A DNA stretch of 64,000 nt from Bosea sp. Tri-49 (GCF_003952665.1 NZ_CP017946.1:2976001-3040000), one strand, 5' to 3'; positions 11,812 to 19,845 are shown, counted from the stretch's first letter. A program made the numbers and translations. Notes: generated by a model not told the origin, from the letters alone.

Positions 11812-13365
11812 ATGAATGAGATGTTTGCCAATCTGGGCCTCGGCTTCTCGACCGTCTGGAAGATCGTGTGGTGGTCGCCTGCCTTCCTGCAGGGCGCCTT
11901 CACCGTACCCGTACCGATCAACATCGCGCTCTGCTTCGTCGGCTGCCTGGTCGGTACGCTGATCGGCGTGTTGCCCGGCGTCGGCCCGATCGCCACCATC
12001 GCCATGCTGCTGCCGATCACCTTCGGGCTCGATCCGGTCGGCGCGCTGATCATGCTCGCCGGCATCTATTACGGCGCCCAATATGGCGGCTCGACCACGG
12101 CGATCCTGGTCAATATCCCCGGCGAGGCGACCTCGGTCGTGACCACGCTCGATGGCCACCAGATGGCCAAGCAGGGCCGTGCCGGCGTCGCCCTAGGCAC
12201 GGCGGCGCTCGCCTCCTTCTTCGCCGGCACGATCGCGACCGTGGTCATCGCGGCGCTCGGCGCACCGCTGACCAAGCTCGCCTTGCTGTTCGGCCCGGCC
12301 GAATATTTCTCGCTGATGGTGATGGGCCTGTGCTTCGCCGTCGTGCTGGCGCGCGGCTCGATCCTCAAGGCCTTCTGCATGATCATGCTGGGCCTGCTGC
12401 TCTCGACCGTCGGCACCGATCTCGAGACCGGCCAGGAGCGCATGACCTTCGGCTTCCCGCCGCTCTCCGACGGCATCGACTTCGCCGTGCTGGCGATGGG
12501 CGTGTTCGGCTTCGCCGAGGTGCTGCGCAATCTGGAGAACCCGGAGACGCGCGACGTCGTGCGCACCAAGATCGGCCGGCTGCTGCCGAATTGGGAGGAC
12601 ATCAAGCAGTCGATCGCGCCGGTGGTGCGCGGCACCAGTGTCGGCGCCATTCTCGGCATCCTGCCGGGCAACGGCGCAGTACTCGGCCCGTTCGCCAGCT
12701 ATACGATCGAGAAGAAGATCGCCAAGGACCCGTCCCGCTTCGGCAAGGGCGCGATCGAGGGCGTCGCCGGACCTGAGGCCGCCAACAACGCCGGCGCCCA
12801 GACCGCCTTCATCCCGCTGCTCACCCTCGGCATTCCGCCGAACGCCGTGATGGCGCTGATGGTCGGCGCGATGACCATCCACGGCATCATCCCCGGCCCG
12901 CAGGTCATGACCAAGAACCCCGACCTGTTCTGGGGCATGATCGCCTCGATGTGGATCGGCAACCTGATGCTGCTGGTCATCAACCTGCCGCTGGTCGGCG
13001 TCTGGGTGAAACTGCTGCAGGTGCCCTACCGCCTGATGTTCCCGGCGATCCTGATCTTCTGCTCGATCGGCATCTATTCGGTGAACAACCAGCCAGTCGA
13101 CGTCGCCTTCACCGCCATGTTCGGCCTGTTCGGCTATATCCTGATCAAGCTCGGCTTCGAGCCCGCCCCGATGCTGCTCGGCTTCGTGCTCGGCAAGCTG
13201 ATGGAGGAGAAGCTGCGTCAGGCGCTGATCATCTCGCGCGGCTCGTTCATGACCTTCATCGAGCGGCCAATCTCGGCCGGGCTGCTGCTGGTCGCCGTCG
13301 CGATCCTCGTCATCGCGCTGCTGCCGTCGATGTCGAAGAAGCGCGAAGAGGTCTTCACCGAATGA
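11812..13365 (+). CDS. tctA: Tripartite tricarboxylate transporter, large membrane subunit TctA
   Basis: 517 residues, the family length, with about twelve membrane helices. Hallmark family stretches are visible: GVLPGVGPIATIAMLLP near the N-terminus, YYGAQYGGSTTAILVNIPGE, and GILPGNGAVLGPFASYTIEK. It forms the ion-coupled channel with TctB. The stop codon lies at the base of a hairpin that separates it from tctC. Confidence 0.93.
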   Translation: MNEMFANLGLGFSTVWKIVWWSPAFLQGAFTVPVPINIALCFVGCLVGTLIGVLPGVGPIATIAMLLPITFGLDPVGALIMLAGIYYGAQYGGSTTAILVNIPGEATSVVTTLDGHQMAKQGRAGVALGTAALASFFAGTIATVVIAALGAPLTKLALLFGPAEYFSLMVMGLCFAVVLARGSILKAFCMIMLGLLLSTVGTDLETGQERMTFGFPPLSDGIDFAVLAMGVFGFAEVLRNLENPETRDVVRTKIGRLLPNWEDIKQSIAPVVRGTSVGAILGILPGNGAVLGPFASYTIEKKIAKDPSRFGKGAIEGVAGPEAANNAGAQTAFIPLLTLGIPPNAVMALMVGAMTIHGIIPGPQVMTKNPDLFWGMIASMWIGNLMLLVINLPLVGVWVKLLQVPYRLMFPAILIFCSIGIYSVNNQPVDVAFTAMFGLFGYILIKLGFEPAPMLLGFVLGKLMEEKLRQALIISRGSFMTFIERPISAGLLLVAVAILVIALLPSMSKKREEVFTE

Positions 13366-13387
13366 CGGGGTTGTCACTCAACCCCGT
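13365..13387 (+). other. Intercistronic hairpin between tctA and tctC
   Basis: ACGGGGTTG (13365-13373) pairs perfectly with CAACCCCGT (13379-13387) around a TCACT loop. The first base is the last base of the tctA stop. No T-run follows, so it is more likely an mRNA-protecting hairpin upstream of the receptor gene than a terminator. Confidence 0.6.
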
Positions 13388-13426
13388 TCCACCATCTTCA
13401 AGATATCGCGTCAGGGAGGATTACCC

Positions 13427-14398
13427 ATGAAGAAGCTCGCCCTCAGCCTAGCTGCAGCGCTCGCCTTGGCGCTGCCGGCGCAGGCCCAGTCCAAGTATCC
13501 GGAGCGGCCGATCACCATGATCGTGCCCTTCGCCGCCGGCGGCCCGACGGACATCATTGCCCGCATCGTCAGCGAGAACATGTCGAAGACGCTCGGCCAG
13601 CAGATCGTGGTCGAGAACGTCGCCGGCGCCGGCGGCACCACCGGCATCACCCGCGCGCTGACGGCGACGCCGGACGGCTACACCATTGCGATGGGGCATC
13701 TGGGCACCTTCTCGGCGGCGCCCGCCACCTATCCTGGCCTGAAATACGACCCGATCAACGGCATGCAAACGATCGGCCTCGCCGGCGGCACGCCGATCCT
13801 GATCGTCGCAAAGAAGAACTTCGAGCCAAAGGACCTGAAGGAGTTCGTCACCTATGTGAAGACGAACACCGACAAGGTGAACGAAGCCCATGCCGGCGTC
13901 GGCTCGGTGTCGTGGACGACCTGCACCCTGCTCAAGGGCCAGCTCGGCGTGCCGAAGCTGAACTCCGTCGCCTATCGCGGCACCGGCCCGGCGCTGAACG
14001 ATCTTGTCTCCGGCCAGATCGACTTCATGTGCGACCAGATCGTCAGCGTTTCCGAGCAGGTCAAAGCCGGCACGATCAAGGCCTACGCCATCGCCTCGAC
14101 GCAGCGCTCGCCGGCGCTGCCCGACGTTCCGACGACCAAGGAAGCCGGACTGCCCGAGTATCAGATCGAGGCCTGGAACGGCATCGCCGCACCGAAGGGC
14201 ATGCCGAAGGAAGCCGTCGACAAGCTCGTCGACGCGCTCGGCAAGGCGCTCAACGACGAGAACGTCAAGAAGCGCCTGCTCGACCTCGGCACCGTGCTGC
14301 CGACCGCCGAGGAACGCACCCCCGCCGGCTTCGCCGCTCTGATCAAGCGCGATGCCGACAAGCTCTCGCCAGTGCTCGCCGCCGCGCCGAAGCAGTAA
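13427..14398 (+). CDS. tctC: Tripartite tricarboxylate transporter substrate-binding protein (Bug/TctC)
   Basis: 323 residues. A Sec signal peptide ends in LALALPAQAQ, and the mature protein begins with the family motif YPERPITMIVPFAAGGPTD, which forms the carboxylate-binding loop. It is the periplasmic receptor that hands substrate to TctAB. A strong GGGAGGA precedes the ATG at 13427. Family ligands include citrate, tartrate, aromatic and other carboxylates; the specificity is not readable here. An intrinsic terminator follows directly, so this is the last gene of lysR-tctBAC. Confidence 0.93.
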   Translation: MKKLALSLAAALALALPAQAQSKYPERPITMIVPFAAGGPTDIIARIVSENMSKTLGQQIVVENVAGAGGTTGITRALTATPDGYTIAMGHLGTFSAAPATYPGLKYDPINGMQTIGLAGGTPILIVAKKNFEPKDLKEFVTYVKTNTDKVNEAHAGVGSVSWTTCTLLKGQLGVPKLNSVAYRGTGPALNDLVSGQIDFMCDQIVSVSEQVKAGTIKAYAIASTQRSPALPDVPTTKEAGLPEYQIEAWNGIAAPKGMPKEAVDKLVDALGKALNDENVKKRLLDLGTVLPTAEERTPAGFAALIKRDADKLSPVLAAAPKQ

Positions 14399-14422
14399 GC
14401 GCCTCGGATCATTTACCTACCG

Positions 14423-14454
14423 AACGGCGGGCTTCATGCCCGCCGTTTTCTTTT
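14423..14454 (+). terminator. Intrinsic terminator of the tct operon
   Basis: A perfect 10-bp stem, AACGGCGGGC (14423-14432) with GCCCGCCGTT (14438-14447), loop TTCAT, followed by a T-rich tail (TTCTTTT). It lies 25 nt after the tctC stop. Confidence 0.9.
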
Positions 14455-14478
14455 AGCGGCGGCGTACTACGATGCGAC

Positions 14479-15024
14479 ATGCGCCGCATCGTCCTGCCCG
14501 TCTCCCCACTCACCGCCGAAGCCTTCGCTCCTTATGGCCACGTCCTGACCCCCGCGGGAGGCCGCGACACAGGCCGCGAGGGCTACGACATCTGGATCCA
14601 GCCCTTCGCCGCCGAGAGCCGGCCGCGACTGCAGATCGTGCGCTATCACGCGCGGCCCTTCGTCGTTGCCCTGGTCGAGCGGCACCTCCACGTCACCGAG
14701 GCGCGCCAACCGCTCGGCGACCCTCCAGCCATCATCGTGGTCGCAGAGCCGTCCGAGACGCCGCCGGCGCCGGAGGCGCTGCGGGCGTTCCGGCTCGATG
14801 GCGAGGGCGTGCTATTCCATCGCGGTACCTGGCACGCCATCGACGCCTACCCCGAGAGCGGAAGCCATGCTGATTTCCTCTTCCTCTCCGAGGAAACGAC
14901 GGTCAGCGAATTGTTCGACAATCCAGGGCGCGCGCCAGAACGGACCCAGGTTTTCGATTTCCCGGCTGCTGGAATCGAAGTCGTGATCGACACTAACTCA
15001 CCGGAAAATCAAAAGAATCGATAG
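14479..15024 (+). CDS. Ureidoglycolate lyase (AllA) family protein
   Basis: 181 residues starting MRRIVLPVSPLTAEAFAPYG, the typical AllA opening. The cupin-like core contains FHRGTWHAIDAYPE, the region of the family His ligand. AllA cleaves ureidoglycolate to glyoxylate and urea in purine (allantoin) breakdown. The frame is open far upstream over tctC, but the ATG at 14479, after the tct terminator, fits the family start. No other allantoin genes are in the window, so the biochemical role is uncertain; other members of this family may act on different ureido or malonate-like compounds. Confidence 0.65.
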   Translation: MRRIVLPVSPLTAEAFAPYGHVLTPAGGRDTGREGYDIWIQPFAAESRPRLQIVRYHARPFVVALVERHLHVTEARQPLGDPPAIIVVAEPSETPPAPEALRAFRLDGEGVLFHRGTWHAIDAYPESGSHADFLFLSEETTVSELFDNPGRAPERTQVFDFPAAGIEVVIDTNSPENQKNR

Positions 15025-15126
15025 ATCCGGTTACGATCGTACACAGCTCGTGACTCTCGAAGCGGAACCCTACTGGCCCTTTTTCCGTTTCCTCCTCTGA
15101 GGTTTCCCCTCTGTAAGGAGAACGAC

Positions 15127-15573
15127 ATGTTCAAGAAACTTGCTCTGGTTACGGCCCTCGCCATCGTTCCGGCTGCGGCCTTCGCTCAGAATCCTGAAGG
15201 CGCCCAGGGCGGCGCGGCCAGCGGCATCGTCGGTGGCGCGACTGCGGGTGCCGTCGGCGGCGCGGTCGTCGGTGGCCCGGTCGGTGCGGTCGTCGGCGGT
15301 GTCGGTGGCGCGGTGGTCGGCGGCGTGACCGGCGGGATCATCGGCGACAACACCCCGCGCTTCCGCACCTATGTCGTCGAGCAGCGCGTTCCGTCCTACA
15401 CCTATGCCGAGCCTGTAGTCGTCGGCACCGTGCTACCGCAGCAGGGTGTAGTCTATCGCGAAGTGCCGGCCGAATATGGCGAGCGCGCCAGCGGCTATCG
15501 CTACACCGTGGTGAACAACCGCGCCGTGCTGGTCGAACCGCAGAGCCGCCGTGTCGTCCAGATCATCGAATGA
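15127..15573 (+). CDS. Secreted DUF1236 protein with glycine-zipper region
   Basis: 148 residues. A signal peptide (MFKKLALVTALAIVPAAAFA) precedes a Gly/Ala/Val glycine-zipper stretch at about residues 28-80 and a C-terminal DUF1236 domain with YVVEQRVPSYTY, VVYREVPAEYG and NNRAVLVEPQSRRVVQIIE. DUF1236 proteins are common, poorly characterised envelope proteins of Rhizobiales. AAGGAGAA precedes the ATG. It is flanked by its own terminator and appears monocistronic. Confidence 0.85.
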   Translation: MFKKLALVTALAIVPAAAFAQNPEGAQGGAASGIVGGATAGAVGGAVVGGPVGAVVGGVGGAVVGGVTGGIIGDNTPRFRTYVVEQRVPSYTYAEPVVVGTVLPQQGVVYREVPAEYGERASGYRYTVVNNRAVLVEPQSRRVVQIIE

Positions 15574-15635
15574 CGCCAGGTCGATCCGCTTGCCGCTCGC
15601 ACCATCAAGGCCTGAGTGACGATCCGGATCACAAG

Positions 15636-15665
15636 GCCCGCCCCGGCAACGGGGCGGGCTTTTTT
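15636..15665 (+). terminator. Intrinsic terminator after the DUF1236 gene
   Basis: GCCCGCCCCG (15636-15645), loop GCAA, CGGGGCGGGC (15650-15659), then six T residues. A perfect 10-bp GC stem with a T-run; it serves the plus-strand gene upstream and ends six bases before the convergent toxin stop. Confidence 0.92.
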
Positions 15666-15670
15666 GCGTG

Positions 15671-16108
15671 TCATGATGTCAGCGGCAACCAAAGCCGCCG
15701 GTCGAAGTCGAAGGGTTGCGTCGTGAGGACCTTGATCCCGGCCGCGTCCGGATGGCGCGGGTTCACCAGGACGTTGAAGCTCCGCGGTGCGATGAAGGAT
15801 GGCACCTTCAGGAGCGCGGTCGCACCCGCAGCCAGCCAGGCATCCCCCAGCGCCTGCGGCTCCAGCGCCGCTGGGTCGCCTTCGCTTATCGACGCAGATC
15901 CGGTCTCGATCTCGATCAGGACATAGTCGTCCGGGATCAGCTCCGGCGTGAGGTCGAGATGGACCCGCACTTCCAGGATGGCGAGGGCGGGATTCTCGGC
16001 GGCGTAGACGACCGGCCGTCCGGGCGAGTTCCAGCGGCCACCATAAAGCCGCGCGCCTTCGCCGGTCAGATCAGCGAAGGCGGCGCGGGCAACGCGCCAG
16101 AGCCGCAT
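15671..16108 (-). CDS. RES-domain toxin of a type II toxin-antitoxin pair
   Basis: 145 residues forming a single RES domain: MRLWRVARAAFADLTGEGAR, then YGGRWNSPGRPVVYAAENPALAILEV, and later KVPSFIAPRSFNVLVNPRHP. The conserved Arg, Glu and Ser that name the family can be placed in these segments. RES toxins studied elsewhere (for example mycobacterial MbcT) consume NAD+; activity here is inferred. The ATG at 16108 overlaps the antitoxin stop by one base (TGATG), the classic coupled TA arrangement with the antitoxin first. Confidence 0.88.
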   Translation of the reverse strand: MRLWRVARAAFADLTGEGARLYGGRWNSPGRPVVYAAENPALAILEVRVHLDLTPELIPDDYVLIEIETGSASISEGDPAALEPQALGDAWLAAGATALLKVPSFIAPRSFNVLVNPRHPDAAGIKVLTTQPFDFDRRLWLPLTS

Positions 16109-16536
16109 CAGGCGGCGATGCCGTGCGCGATCCTGCCGAGCAACGCCTCGACCTGCGCCGCACCTTCGCCGGTGTCGAGCAGCGCCAGCGGCTTCTCGCC
16201 ATCGAGCGCACTGGTCGGGCGGCGCAGCCAGCGGCCGGCCTTGTCCTGCGAGCCGAAGGTGACCTCGGCTTCGGCGATGACGCGCGCGGCGCGCATCAGC
16301 CGGTCGGACTGCTCGGTCGTCAGCGTGCCGATCTTGCGGCGGTGGCTCAGTGTCTTGCGCGGCAACACGAGCTCGTCGATCTCGGCCAGAGTCATCCGGC
16401 CGCTTTCGATGACATGCTCGATCGTCCGCACCGGAAAGCCGCGGCGGACGGCGGCGATGAGATCGCGGCTGCTGGCGGCGGGGCCGCCCAGCGCCGCCTG
16501 GCCACCGACGACATCCAATGCAGTCAGGGCAACCAT
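16108..16536 (-). CDS. Xre/MbcA/ParS-type antitoxin (DUF2384)
   Basis: 142 residues from the ATG at 16536, which has AAGGAG seven bases upstream. An ATG 27 nt further up lies between the operator arms and upstream of the predicted transcription start, so it is rejected. The N-terminal part (ASSRDLIAAVRRGFPVRTIE, LPRKTLSHRRK) is the Xre-like DNA-binding half. The C-terminal part (WLRRPTSALDGEKPLALLDT, then a hydrophobic helix ending LLGRIAHGIAA) is the DUF2384 toxin-binding half. It should neutralise the RES toxin and repress the operon through the adjacent palindrome. Confidence 0.88.
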   Translation of the reverse strand: MVALTALDVVGGQAALGGPAASSRDLIAAVRRGFPVRTIEHVIESGRMTLAEIDELVLPRKTLSHRRKIGTLTTEQSDRLMRAARVIAEAEVTFGSQDKAGRWLRRPTSALDGEKPLALLDTGEGAAQVEALLGRIAHGIAA

Positions 16537-16549
16537 GGCGGTACTCCTT

Positions 16550-16582
16550 GGCGATATGCCCATAAGATAGGGGCATATCGCC
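16550..16582. promoter_or_regulatory. Perfect 12-bp inverted-repeat operator of the RES/Xre operon
   Basis: GGCGATATGCCC (16550-16561) and GGGCATATCGCC (16571-16582) are exact reverse complements across the nine-base spacer ATAAGATAG. The left arm touches the antitoxin Shine-Dalgarno. The spacer contains the -10 element, so bound antitoxin would block RNA polymerase. Confidence 0.85.
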
Positions 16583-16592
16583 GGAGCTTCAA
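16564..16592 (-). promoter_or_regulatory. Sigma-70-type promoter of the RES/Xre operon
   Basis: On the minus strand TTGAAG (16592-16587) is followed after exactly 17 bases by TATCTT (16569-16564). The predicted start site is near 16557, leaving a leader of about 20 nt with the AAGGAG. The -35 lies ten bases after the upp stop, so the TA pair can be transcribed independently of the URC genes. Confidence 0.65.
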
Positions 16593-16601
16593 GCGCGTAG
16601 C

Positions 16602-17243
16602 TTAGCGCGTGCCGAACATGCGGTCGCCGGCGTCGCCGAGGCCGGGCACGATGTAGCCGTGGTCGTTGAGGCGCTCATCGATCGCCGCCGTCCAGATACG
16701 GACGTCCGGATGGGAATCGCGCATGCGGGCGATGCCCTCTGGCGCGGCCAGCAGGCAGACAAAGCGCAGATCCTTGGCACCACGTTCCTTCAGCCGGTCG
16801 ACCGCCGCGACTGCCGAGTTCGCCGTCGCCAGCATCGGGTCCATCACCACGATCATGCGGTCGGCGATATCGGACGGCGCCTTGAAATAATACTCGACCG
16901 CCTGCAGCGTCTGCGGGTCGCGATAGAGGCCGATATGGGCGACGCGGGCGGCGGGCACGAGCTCGAGCATGCCGTCGAGAAAGCCGACACCGGCGCGCAG
17001 GATCGGCGCGAACACCAGCTTCTTGCCCGAGATGATCGGCTGCATCGACTTCTGCAGCGGCGTCTCGATCTCGATCAGCTCGGTCGGCAGGTCGCGCGTG
17101 ACCTCGTAGCAGAGCAGCATGCCGATCTCATTCAGCAGCTGGCGGAAGCTCTTGGTCGAGCGGTCCTTCTCGCGCATCAGCGTCAGCTTGTGCTGCACCA
17201 GCGGGTGGTCGACGACAGTGACGCCGTTCGCGCTCGTGGTCAT
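16602..17243 (-). CDS. upp: Uracil phosphoribosyltransferase
   Basis: 213 residues with the full UPRTase pattern: [39 protein letters not shown], the PRPP-binding [19 protein letters not shown], and the uracil-binding C-terminal [20 protein letters not shown]. It converts uracil and PRPP to UMP. The usual TGGS in the PRPP loop is TANS here. It lies 33 nt after the URC4-like gene in the same direction, so in this context it probably feeds the URC catabolic route rather than acting only in salvage. Confidence 0.95.
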   Translation of the reverse strand: MTTSANGVTVVDHPLVQHKLTLMREKDRSTKSFRQLLNEIGMLLCYEVTRDLPTELIEIETPLQKSMQPIISGKKLVFAPILRAGVGFLDGMLELVPAARVAHIGLYRDPQTLQAVEYYFKAPSDIADRMIVVMDPMLATANSAVAAVDRLKERGAKDLRFVCLLAAPEGIARMRDSHPDVRIWTAAIDERLNDHGYIVPGLGDAGDRMFGTR

Positions 17244-17276
17244 GCAGTCCTGATCCCCTTCGTCTTTTGTCTGTGC

Positions 17277-18494
17277 TTAGAATACCGTGCCGTCGCTGAC
17301 GATGGTCAAGGGCGGACCGCCATCCTCGCGCTTCTCGCGGGCGATGCGGCGGCCGGCAGCCCAGGTGCCGCCCTCCAGCACCTTGGCGAGCGGCAACTGC
17401 TCGGCGCTCATGCCGAGCTGCCCACGCACCAACTCACCGATCTTGTCGAGTAGCGCAACCGTCAGCGCTCGCCATTCGACCACGAGCTGCGAGCCGACTT
17501 CGTGGCTACGCTGGGCATCGGCCGGGTCCTTCAGTTCGAGCACGCCGAGATCGAGCAGGAGCCCGCCATTGCGGTACTCCGGCAGGCCGGTCAGATCGTC
17601 GATGCCGACGACCTGGATGCCGGCCCATTGCAGCGGCTCGATCAGCGAGTAGCTCAGCCATTGCGAGAGCTTGTGGAATGGCACGATGCCCTTGGTCACC
17701 TCGCCCGGGGCGATCAGCGGGTGCTTCCAGCTGTCGCCGAGCGCGATGCCGGCATAGCTCAGGCGCGACGGCCAGATGCCGCCGAGCGCCTCCAGAACCT
17801 GCGAGAGGATATAGGCGGCACGGATCGAGCGGCCCTCGGCCGCCTCGACCAGCCGGTCGAACAGATCGCCCGGCCGGGTCAGCCCATGCTTCTCCAGCTC
17901 CTCGCCGAGGCGGTTGAGCAGCGCAGCGCGCCCCCCCAGCCCGACCAGCGGATTGCCTTCCGAGACCTGGAAGCCAGCAGCCAGCGCCGCAGCGTCGAGA
18001 TGCCTGAGCGCCTCGCTGTCGACGCGCAGCGGCTCAGCCGGATCGCTGGAAAAGGCACCGGCGGCGAACATGTCGAGCGAAGCCAGTGCCAGCCCTTCCG
18101 AACGGCCGATGCTCTGGCCGGTCACCGCATCGCGGTAGCGCCAATCGGCACCGGCGCCGGCATCGAGCAGGACGCTGACCACCGCGAGGTCATAGGCGGC
18201 GCGTCCCCTGGCTCGCGCGTCAGCGAACTGGGCGCCAGCATCCAGCACCTTCCAGCGGTCCATGCCGGCGATGATTAAATGGCGCCAGCGAGCGTGGAAG
18301 GGGATGTCGAGCGATGGGTAGTTCTGGCGGATCGTTTCCAGGACATAGGTGGCGCACGCAGTGAGCCGCTCGGGATGGACGCTGAAATGCGCCAGCCTGC
18401 CGGCAAGGCCGAGCTGCAGCATCTCCTGCGCGCGCTCGCGGACGGCGGCCGGCTTGAGCAGCCGGCGGACGGCGTCGGGATTGGAGTCAGGCAT
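17277..18494 (-). CDS. URC4/Urg3 family protein (DUF1688), uracil catabolism
   Basis: 405 residues from the ATG at 18494, eight bases after the upstream stop. Typical DUF1688 features are the start RRLLKPAAVRERAQEMLQLG, HFSVHPERL, and the C-terminal GGTWAAGRRIAREKREDGGP. Homologues are URC4 of the yeast Lachancea kluyveri and fungal Urg3, required for growth on uracil as nitrogen source by the URC pathway; its exact reaction is not settled to my knowledge. Membership is supported by the flanking URC1-like and upp genes. Confidence 0.88.
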   Translation of the reverse strand: MPDSNPDAVRRLLKPAAVRERAQEMLQLGLAGRLAHFSVHPERLTACATYVLETIRQNYPSLDIPFHARWRHLIIAGMDRWKVLDAGAQFADARARGRAAYDLAVVSVLLDAGAGADWRYRDAVTGQSIGRSEGLALASLDMFAAGAFSSDPAEPLRVDSEALRHLDAAALAAGFQVSEGNPLVGLGGRAALLNRLGEELEKHGLTRPGDLFDRLVEAAEGRSIRAAYILSQVLEALGGIWPSRLSYAGIALGDSWKHPLIAPGEVTKGIVPFHKLSQWLSYSLIEPLQWAGIQVVGIDDLTGLPEYRNGGLLLDLGVLELKDPADAQRSHEVGSQLVVEWRALTVALLDKIGELVRGQLGMSAEQLPLAKVLEGGTWAAGRRIAREKREDGGPPLTIVSDGTVF

Positions 18495-18502
18495 AAGCAG
18501 GG

Positions 18503-19765
18503 TCAGAACTTTTCGAGGTCGCGGCCGACAGTGGCCTTGAGTGCGTTGTCGCCGGGCGCGCCGTCGGGCGAATAATAACCGGCCGCCTTCTTCGCCTCGA
18601 TCTCGACCGAGGCATCCGGCGGGACGAGCTCGGGCGGGATGGCGACGCGCTCGCCGATCTCGATGCCGCTCTCGACCATGGCGTCGTATTTCATGTTCGA
18701 CATCGACATCAACCGGTCGATCTTCTTCACCCCGAGCCAATGCAGCACATCCGGCATCAATTGCTGGAAGCGGGCATCCTGCACGCCGGCGACGCATTCG
18801 GTGCGCTCGAAGTAGGTCGCGGCGGAATCGCCGCCCTCCTGGCGCTTGCGGGCGTTGTAGACGAGGAACTTGGTGACCTCGCCGAGCGCCCTGCCCTCCT
18901 TGCGGTTGTAGACGATCAGGCCGACACCCCCGGCCTGCGCTTCCTTCACCGCCTCCTCGATGCCATGCACCAGATAGGGCCGGCAGGTGCAGATGTCGGA
19001 GCCGAAGACGTCGGAACCGTTGCACTCATCATGGACGCGGCAGGCGAGCGTCTTCCTGGGATCGCAAATCGCCGAGACCTCGCCGATGACATAGGCGGTG
19101 ATCGAGCCGATCGGCGGCAGGAAGACCTTGAGATCGGGCCGCGTCACCAGCTCGGGATACATGCCCCCGGTCTGCTCGAACAGCGTGCGGCGCAATTCGT
19201 TCTCGGTGGTGGCGAAGCGCTCGGCGATCCCCGGCAGGTGCCAGACCGGATCGACCGCGATCTTGGTGACGCTGATGTCGCCGGAGCCGTGCAGGATGGC
19301 GCCGTCAGCCGCCAGCCGGTGACCGGCCATGGCAGCGAGGATCTCGGGCAGGTTCAGCCGCGCCTTGGTCACCGCGATGGTCGGGCGGATGTCGATGCCC
19401 TCGCCGATCAGCTTGCCGAAATCCTGGGCGACGCGATGGCCGAACGGATCGAGCGAGACGATTCGGCCGGGCTCGAACCATTGCGGCTGCGGCAGGATGT
19501 CGGAGGTCGGGTGGGTGTTGGTCAAGTCCGGACGCTGCGCTGGGTTCATGGCGCGGGCGGAAATCGCGAGCGCGCGATAGACCGAATAGGAGCCGCCATG
19601 GGCGCCAATGCAGTTGCGATCACCCGGCGCCGTGGTCGAGGCGATGACCGGGCCGCGTTCCTCCGGCGTGCCGGCACCCCACTGGATCGGGAAGCGGGTC
19701 GAGGCGTTGCCGGGCTCGGGATGCGAGGTCAGGCGAATATGGGTGGTGCGGTTCTGCGAATTCAT
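18503..19765 (-). CDS. URC1-like GTP cyclohydrolase II homologue, uracil catabolism
   Basis: 420 residues. An N-terminal extension of about 200 residues, not found in RibA, precedes a GTP cyclohydrolase II fold. The three zinc Cys are retained at 248, 259 and 261 (HDECNGSDVFGSDICTC). The RibA EGRGIGL loop is EGRALGEV here, and the substrate pocket around DARFQQLMPDVLHWLG also differs. Automatic annotation would give ribA, but the long N-terminus, the altered motifs and the adjacent URC4 and upp genes indicate URC1, which is thought to open the pyrimidine ring at nucleoside or nucleotide level. First gene of URC1-URC4-upp. Confidence 0.87.
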   Translation of the reverse strand: MNSQNRTTHIRLTSHPEPGNASTRFPIQWGAGTPEERGPVIASTTAPGDRNCIGAHGGSYSVYRALAISARAMNPAQRPDLTNTHPTSDILPQPQWFEPGRIVSLDPFGHRVAQDFGKLIGEGIDIRPTIAVTKARLNLPEILAAMAGHRLAADGAILHGSGDISVTKIAVDPVWHLPGIAERFATTENELRRTLFEQTGGMYPELVTRPDLKVFLPPIGSITAYVIGEVSAICDPRKTLACRVHDECNGSDVFGSDICTCRPYLVHGIEEAVKEAQAGGVGLIVYNRKEGRALGEVTKFLVYNARKRQEGGDSAATYFERTECVAGVQDARFQQLMPDVLHWLGVKKIDRLMSMSNMKYDAMVESGIEIGERVAIPPELVPPDASVEIEAKKAAGYYSPDGAPGDNALKATVGRDLEKF

Positions 19766-19845
19766 CGCGGTGATCGCTCGATCTGTCGGGCATGGCCTGG
19801 TCGCAAGATCGATTCCACTTTTTGCGGACCATGCTCGAACGGGAA

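Noticed and set aside
16537..16563. Upstream ATG giving a nine-residue longer antitoxin
   Set aside because: This ATG is between the operator arms and upstream of the predicted transcription start; the ATG at 16536 has an AAGGAG at ideal spacing.
18503..19765. Annotation as riboflavin-synthesis ribA
   Set aside because: The 200-residue extension, altered EGRGIG loop and location next to DUF1688 and upp genes fit URC1 better; no other riboflavin gene is near.
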